From Rhodoferax sediminis (GTDB taxonomy: Bacteria; Pseudomonadota; Gammaproteobacteria; Burkholderiales; Burkholderiaceae_C), in NCBI RefSeq assembly GCF_006970865.1, contig NZ_CP035503.1:2121001-2185000 (forward strand): a DNA stretch of 64,000 bases. The letters are read 5' to 3'. This document shows positions 59,590 through 64,000 of this stretch, piece after piece; positions within the stretch are counted from its first letter, which is position 1; each line of letters opens with the position of its first letter. Below the pieces are notes generated by a model. It ran no database searches. It worked only from the letters and a program-made list of their open reading frames with translations, and was not told where the DNA came from. The translations under genes were made by a program, and so were the position numbers.

Positions 59590-59607
59590 TTGTCCCGGCA
59601 GGGACAA
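59590..59607 (-). terminator. Perfect hairpin after livF
   Basis: TTGTCCC-GGCA-GGGACAA: a 7-bp stem with a 4-base loop, 13 bases past the livF stop. No T-run follows on the minus strand, so termination would be inefficient; it could also be an operator. Confidence 0.4.
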
Positions 59608-59620
59608 GCTTACGCGCAAC

Positions 59621-60316
59621 TCAAACTTCCAGCCATTCCTTGCGGATATCGTTGTTGGCCCGCAGCGTGGCGGGCGTGCCCTGGAACACGATGCTGCCAT
59701 GCCCCATCACCAGTGCGCGATCGGAAATCGCCATGGCGATGGTCAGCTTCTGCTCGATCAGCAAAACGGAAATACCACGCTCCTTGAGCGTCTTGAGGTA
59801 CTCCCCGACCAGCTCGACGATCTTGGGCGCCAGACCTTCGGTGGGCTCGTCGATGATGATCAGGTCCGGGTCGCCCATCAGCGTGCGGCACAGGGTCAGC
59901 ATCTGCTGCTCGCCGCCCGACAACACGCCGGCCTCGGTGTTCTGGCGCTCCTTCAGGCGCGGAAACATCCGGTACATGTCGTCGAACGACCAGCGACTGC
60001 CCTTGCCCTTGCCTTTTTGACCCAGCAGCAGGTTCTGCTGCACCGTCAACCGGGGAAAGATGTCGCGGCTCTCGGGCACATAGCCAATGCCTGAATGAGC
60101 GATCTCGTAGGCCTTTTTACCCAAGGTCTCCTGGTCTTTCCAGCGCAGCGAGCCTTCGCAATGCACCAGGCCCATGATGGCCTTGGCCGTGGTGGAACGC
60201 CCCGAGCCGTTGCGCCCCAGCAGCGCCACGATTTCGCCGGGGTGGACTTCGAACGAGACGCCGTGCAGCACATGGCTCTTGCCGTAGAAGGCATGCAGGT
60301 TATCGATTTTTAGCAT
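59621..60316 (-). CDS. livF: Branched-chain amino acid type ABC transporter ATPase LivF
   Basis: A 231-residue ATPase of the hydrophobic amino acid uptake family. LLGRNGSGRSTT is the Walker A region, with Arg40 in the position of the invariant Lys. GVLSGGEQQML is the signature, LIIIDEPTEGLAP the Walker B, and LIEQ the H-loop region. The start ATG 60316 has GGGAG upstream, formed at the edge of a GC-rich repeat. Last gene of the liv cluster. Confidence 0.94.
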   Translation of the reverse strand: MLKIDNLHAFYGKSHVLHGVSFEVHPGEIVALLGRNGSGRSTTAKAIMGLVHCEGSLRWKDQETLGKKAYEIAHSGIGYVPESRDIFPRLTVQQNLLLGQKGKGKGSRWSFDDMYRMFPRLKERQNTEAGVLSGGEQQMLTLCRTLMGDPDLIIIDEPTEGLAPKIVELVGEYLKTLKERGISVLLIEQKLTIAMAISDRALVMGHGSIVFQGTPATLRANNDIRKEWLEV

Positions 60317-60327
60317 GTCTGGACTCC

Positions 60328-60406
60328 CGCCGGGCCGCCCCAAGGGAGGCTTGCGCCCCCTTGGGGGGCAGCGATTACACGAAGTGATGAGTGTGGGGGC
60401 ACCATC
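60328..60406 (+). repeat. GC-rich dispersed repeat, copy B (between livG and livF)
   Basis: Near-identical to 3619-3697: CGCCGGGCCGCCCCAAGG, CCCCCTTGGGGGGCAGCGAT, ACACGAAGTGA, GTGGGGGC. It extends from the livF ribosome binding site to the livG stop codon. CCCCAAGGG and CCCTTGGGG pair as a hairpin. Confidence 0.88.
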
Positions 60407-61175
60407 AATGCCCTCCCGCCTGCTGGTCTGCCACCGAGGAGCCCAGGTAGGCCTCCTGCACGCGCTGGTTGGCACGCACCGCCTCGGGCACGTCGAAGGC
60501 CAGGACCTCGCCATACACCACCACGGCGATCTTGTCGGCCAGGCCGAACACCACGCCCATGTCATGCTCCACCGTCAGCAGGGTCTTGCCAGCGGTGACT
60601 TCCTTGATCAGTCCGATAAAACGCGCGGTCTCCGATTTGCTCATGCCCGCCGTGGGTTCGTCCAGCAGGATCACATTGGCGCCGCCCGCGATGGTCACGC
60701 CGATCTCCAGCGCGCGCTGCTCGGCATACGTCAGGTTGATGGCCAGCACATCCCGTTTCCTGTCGAGCCGGATCATTTTCATCAAGGCATCGGCGCGCTC
60801 GTTGGCGTCATCCAGATTCGCCAGGAACTTGAGGAAAGTGTATTTGTAGCCCAGACTCCAGAGCACGCCGCAGCGCAGGTTCTCGAACACGCTGAGCTTG
60901 GGAAAGATGTTGGTGATCTGGAAGCTGCGTGACAGGCCCAGGCGGTTGATCTCGAACGGCCGCTTGCCGTTGATGCGGTGGCCGTTCAGCAGCACATCGC
61001 CGCTGGTGGGCTCGAAGCGGCCGCTGATCAGGTTGAACAGTGTGGATTTGCCGGCACCGTTCGGCCCGATGATGGCCACGCGCTCGCCAGCCGTCACGGC
61101 CAGATTCACGCCGCGGATGATTTCGGTCTTGCCAAAACTCTTGCGCAGGTCTTTCAATTCGAGTGCGAAGCTCAT
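60405..61175 (-). CDS. livG: Branched-chain amino acid type ABC transporter ATPase LivG
   Basis: A 256-residue ATPase. Walker A IGPNGAGKSTLFNLI, signature region INLTYAEQRALEIG (Ala in place of the usual Gly), Walker B VILLDEPTAGMS, and VEHDMGVVFGLADKIAVVVY. The ATG overlaps the livM stop (ATGA). Separated from livF by the GC-rich repeat. Confidence 0.95.
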   Translation of the reverse strand: MSFALELKDLRKSFGKTEIIRGVNLAVTAGERVAIIGPNGAGKSTLFNLISGRFEPTSGDVLLNGHRINGKRPFEINRLGLSRSFQITNIFPKLSVFENLRCGVLWSLGYKYTFLKFLANLDDANERADALMKMIRLDRKRDVLAINLTYAEQRALEIGVTIAGGANVILLDEPTAGMSKSETARFIGLIKEVTAGKTLLTVEHDMGVVFGLADKIAVVVYGEVLAFDVPEAVRANQRVQEAYLGSSVADQQAGGH

Positions 61176-62464
61176 AGGGCCTCCCGGCGCTTGGTTTCTT
61201 TTTCGATGTACTCCTGTACGGCGCTCCATTTGCGGGCAAATTGCCGACGGGTGAACTCGAACAGAACGATACCCACCCCCATCACGAAGCCCGCGCCGAG
61301 CCAACTGGCTAGCGAGCTGGAATCGAGCGTGAGCCCCATGAATGGCACGCCCGAACCCTGGCCGGCGTTTAGTTGCACGTGGTACACCATTTCGATCAGG
61401 GCGGCAGCGCCGACCAGCACGACAAACGCCGTCGCCGCCAGCGCCAGGTAATGCAGCAGCAATGGCCGCAGCTTGCCAAAGGAGGCGACGCGCACGTTCA
61501 TCATGATCAGGCTGGCAATGCCGCCGGGGGCATACATCACCATGAACAGGAACACCAGTCCCAGGTACAGCAGCCAGGCCCTGGTCAACTCGCTAAGCAC
61601 CACGGTCGCCAGTACCATCAGAATGCCGCCAATGATGGGGCCGAAGAAGAATGTGGCCCCACCCAGGAAGGTGAATAGCAAATACGCGCCCGAACGGTAG
61701 CTGCTGACCACCTCGGACGTTACCAGTTCGAAGTTCAAGGCCGCCAGTCCGCCTGAAATGCCGGCAAAGAAGCCGGCGATGAGAAAGGCGAAGTAGCGCA
61801 CCTTCTGCGTGTCGTAGCCCACGAATTCCACCCGCTCGGGGTTGTCGCGCACGGCGTTGAGCATGCGGCCCAGCGGCGTGCCGGTAAAGGCGAACATCAA
61901 CCCCGTGCAAATAAAGGTGTAGATCGCGATCAGGTAGTACAGCTGAATTTGCGGACCAAATGTGATGCCCAGCGGATGCAGGCCCGCGACACGGTCACCC
62001 GAGATGCCACCCTCGCCGCCAAACACACCCGGAAACATCAGCGACATCGCCGCCACCAGCTCGCCGATCCCCAGCGTGATCATGGCAAACGTCGTGCCGG
62101 ACTTTTTGGTGGTCACCCAACCCAGCAGCACCGCAAAGGCCAGGCCGCCCAAGCCACCGACCAGCGGAATCAGGCTGACGGGCAAATGCAGTGTGCCGGC
62201 ATCCACGAGGGTGAGCACCTGGATGGCCAGGAAGGCGCCCAGCCCCGAGTGCACGGCATGGCCGAAACTGAGCATGCCGCCCTGCCCGAGCAGCATGTTG
62301 TAGCTCAGGCAGACGATGATGGCCACGCCCATCTGGCACAGCATGGTCTGGCTCAGGCTGCTCGTAAAGACCAGTGGCGCCACCACCAGCGCCAGGGCAA
62401 AGCCTGACCAGATGATGAATCGCCCGACGTTCAGCGGTTTGAATTGATAGACGTTGGATCGCAT
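61172..62464 (-). CDS. livM: Branched-chain amino acid type ABC transporter permease LivM
   Basis: A 430-residue inner membrane permease with about ten to eleven membrane segments. The family loop MLLGQGGMLSFGHAVHSGLG and GTPLGRMLNAVRDNPERVEF, which contacts the ATPase, are visible. After the core there is an extra C-terminal part with another membrane segment (LASWLGAGFVMGVGIVLFEF) and a basic tail. Longer than the usual 320-360 residues. 4 bases after livH. Confidence 0.94.
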   Translation of the reverse strand: MRSNVYQFKPLNVGRFIIWSGFALALVVAPLVFTSSLSQTMLCQMGVAIIVCLSYNMLLGQGGMLSFGHAVHSGLGAFLAIQVLTLVDAGTLHLPVSLIPLVGGLGGLAFAVLLGWVTTKKSGTTFAMITLGIGELVAAMSLMFPGVFGGEGGISGDRVAGLHPLGITFGPQIQLYYLIAIYTFICTGLMFAFTGTPLGRMLNAVRDNPERVEFVGYDTQKVRYFAFLIAGFFAGISGGLAALNFELVTSEVVSSYRSGAYLLFTFLGGATFFFGPIIGGILMVLATVVLSELTRAWLLYLGLVFLFMVMYAPGGIASLIMMNVRVASFGKLRPLLLHYLALAATAFVVLVGAAALIEMVYHVQLNAGQGSGVPFMGLTLDSSSLASWLGAGFVMGVGIVLFEFTRRQFARKWSAVQEYIEKETKRREAL

Positions 62465-62468
62465 GCGG

Positions 62469-63416
62469 TCAGCCCTCCCGTGTACCCAAGAGCCCCTTGG
62501 GCCGGAAGATCAGGATCAGTACCATCAACAGGTAGGGCAGGATCGGGGCCACCTGGCTGAGCCGCATGCTCCACAGCGCATAGCCGAACGTGTCCGGCGT
62601 GATGTGCAGACCCAGCATGCTGGCGCCTCCAAGCATGGAGCTGTCTATGCCGACCGCCAATGTCTGGATGATGCCGATCAGCAGGGACGCCAGGAAGGCC
62701 CCCGCCAGCGAGCCCATGCCGCCCACCACCACAATCACAAAAATAATCGAACCAACCGCTTCCGCCATGCCGGGCTCCGTGACAAACGCGTTGCCGCCAA
62801 TCACACCGGCCAACCCCGCCAGCGCCGCGCCACCGCCAAACACCAGCATGAAGACGCGCGGCACGTTGTGGCCCAGCGATTCGACCGCCTGCGGATGGGT
62901 CAGTGCGGCCTGGATCACCAGGCCGATGCGGGTGCGCGTCAGCAGCAGCCAGATGCTGAGCAGCATCAACAGCGCGACCAGCATCATGAAGCCGCGATAC
63001 ATCGGAAATTGCAAGCCATACAACGTGAACAACGGGCCGCTGAGCGCGGGCGGAATCCGGTAGTCGACCGGACCGCGGCCCCACACCAGTTGCACCAGCT
63101 CCACAAGGATGTAGCTCAGCCCGAACGTGAGCAGCAGCTCGGGCACATGCCCGAACTTGTGGACCCGGCGCAGGCAGTACCTTTCAAACGCCGCACCGAT
63201 CAGGCCCACCAGCAGCGGCGAGATGATCAGGGCCGGCCAGAAACCGATCACCCGGGTCGTGCTGTAGGCGAAAAACGCACCCAGCATGTAGAAGCTGGCA
63301 TGAGCAAAGTTGAGCACGCCCATCATGCTGAAGATCAGCGTGAGCCCAGAGCTCAGCATGAACAGGAGCAGCCCGTAGCTCAGCCCGTTCAAAATCGAGA
63401 TGATGTAAAACTCCAT
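62469..63416 (-). CDS. livH: Branched-chain amino acid type ABC transporter permease LivH
   Basis: A 315-residue permease with about eight membrane segments. ILNGLSYGLLLFMLSSGLTL at the start, GVLNFAHASFYMLGAFFAYS and GIDSSMLGGAS-type C-terminal segments are typical of LivH. It lies downstream of a terminator-like hairpin that separates it from livK. Confidence 0.95.
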   Translation of the reverse strand: MEFYIISILNGLSYGLLLFMLSSGLTLIFSMMGVLNFAHASFYMLGAFFAYSTTRVIGFWPALIISPLLVGLIGAAFERYCLRRVHKFGHVPELLLTFGLSYILVELVQLVWGRGPVDYRIPPALSGPLFTLYGLQFPMYRGFMMLVALLMLLSIWLLLTRTRIGLVIQAALTHPQAVESLGHNVPRVFMLVFGGGAALAGLAGVIGGNAFVTEPGMAEAVGSIIFVIVVVGGMGSLAGAFLASLLIGIIQTLAVGIDSSMLGGASMLGLHITPDTFGYALWSMRLSQVAPILPYLLMVLILIFRPKGLLGTREG

Positions 63417-63462
63417 GGAGTCCCCGTCTGGTCAGTGGCCGTGGTTGCAGAGTAGATCAGAA

Positions 63463-63496
63463 ATAAAAAAGCCGGGACGGCATTTGCAATCCCGGC
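63463..63496 (-). terminator. Rho-independent terminator between livK and livH
   Basis: On the minus strand GCCGGGA, 12-base loop, TCCCGGC, followed by TTTTTTATTT. Lies 20 bases past the livK stop, so livK mRNA would be more abundant than the permease/ATPase message. Confidence 0.85.
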
Positions 63497-63515
63497 TCGT
63501 CCCGCCGCTGCTGGC

Positions 63516-64000
63516 TTAGCCCTGGCTGGGGCGCTTCATCTGGCAGCTGGTGGGTGTGCTTGACACGTACGGCTCGAACTGCTTGACCGGGGCAAACGTG
63601 TAGCCCGTGTTCTCGTTGCTGTAGGGGTACTTCTTGCTCACCTTTTCCCACTTGGTAATGAACAGGCTCTGCTGCAACTGGTGGTCCGACTTGCGCATGG
63701 TGACGTCCCCGGCGAAGCTCGGGACCTGCAGGCCTTCCAGGGCAAACGCCACCTTGACCGGATCGATCGACTTGGCCTTCAGCATGGCGGCGTCCAGCAG
63801 CTTGATACCGTTGTAGATGGCAAATGTGTAGAAATCGTCGTTGTACTTTTTCTTGAAGCCCTCCACAACCTTGCCCAGATCGCCGGTCGTCTGGGAGTAG
63901 CCGTAGGCCACCACGTAAACCTGGGTTTTGTCGCCCAGGGCGGCGAGCGCCGTCGGCGTTCCGGTGACGCCGGCATAGTAGGTGTACATCGGCAGATTCA
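63516..64000 (-). CDS. livK: Branched-chain amino acid type ABC transporter substrate-binding protein (partial)
   Basis: The C-terminal 161 residues are visible; the frame is open to the window edge, and the signal peptide and N-terminal lobe lie outside. YTYYAGVTGTPTALAALGDK, KKYNDDFYTFAIYNGIKLLD and ALEGLQVPSFAGDVTMRKSD are typical of LivK-like periplasmic binding proteins. The tail contains KFEPYVSSTPTSCQMKRPSQ-like residues with a C-terminal Cys. The ligand cannot be determined from this part. Confidence 0.9.
   Translation of the reverse strand, partial: NLPMYTYYAGVTGTPTALAALGDKTQVYVVAYGYSQTTGDLGKVVEGFKKKYNDDFYTFAIYNGIKLLDAAMLKAKSIDPVKVAFALEGLQVPSFAGDVTMRKSDHQLQQSLFITKWEKVSKKYPYSNENTGYTFAPVKQFEPYVSSTPTSCQMKRPSQG

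Overview
The window is a GC-rich chromosomal segment of a betaproteobacterium, almost certainly order Burkholderiales and probably family Comamonadaceae (Polaromonas/Rhodoferax/Variovorax-like). This rests on recognisable gene neighbourhoods (nusA-infB-rbfA-truB; mltG-tmk-holB-pilZ-tatD; livKHMGF beside a beta-oxidation operon), the protein family types, and two families of short dispersed repeats that I associate with this family. No rRNA, complete tRNA, CRISPR array, insertion sequence or prophage was seen.

Layout. 1-6483: translation operon nusA(partial)-infB-rbfA-truB-typA. 6533-11335: EamA exporter, a lipoprotein/ECF sigma/anti-sigma operon, smpB divergent from ratA-rnfH, and a DUF4124 protein. 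11487-18615: guaB-guaA, an RNA 2',3'-cyclic phosphodiesterase, paiB with a small membrane protein, a tadA-haloalkane dehalogenase fusion, and an LD-carboxypeptidase. 18660-24529: an unknown protein, a class III cyclase-FHA protein behind a structured low-GC leader, a penicillin-amidase-type hydrolase and a SulP transporter. 24534-27144: a thioredoxin-fold lipoprotein, a phasin, a two-gene cassette (ribbon-helix-helix-like plus coiled coil) with its own promoter/operator, then about 590 bases of unassigned DNA. 27145-34505 (minus): an eight-gene run mltG-tmk-holB-pilZ-tatD-ankyrin-macA-like-outer membrane factor. 34519-42191: ygfZ, a divergent class A penicillin-binding protein, a YbgC-GNAT fusion, an esterase, an iron alcohol dehydrogenase and a LapA protein. 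42262-48086: tex, a histidine kinase/NarL-type regulator pair and a DUF1223 protein. 48127-59509 (minus): a ten-gene lipid catabolism operon (3-hydroxyacyl-CoA dehydrogenase/hydratase, thiolase, two acyl-CoA dehydrogenases, thioesterase, two SDRs, MDR, GST, small membrane protein) with a promoter and a TetR-type palindrome in front. 59621-64000 (minus): branched-chain amino acid type ABC transporter livFGMH and the end of livK.

The most unusual signal is a dispersed imperfect palindrome of about 60 bp (core GCTACNAAATCAATAGCTG, then a weaker arm ending in a T-run). At least a dozen diverged copies lie in this 64 kb, several of them inside conserved genes without breaking the frame. In five genes the copy is read in the same frame and gives a related peptide (A-T-K-S-I-A type), and in one it forms the predicted signal peptide. 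A second GC-rich repeat occurs twice, once translated as the N-terminus of TruB and once reaching the ribosome binding site of livF. Other points of interest are the TadA-haloalkane dehalogenase fusion with a strong internal ribosome binding site, the MacA/outer-membrane-factor pair without a MacB, an arginine in place of the Walker A lysine in LivF, and the small autoregulated-looking cassette at 26 kb.
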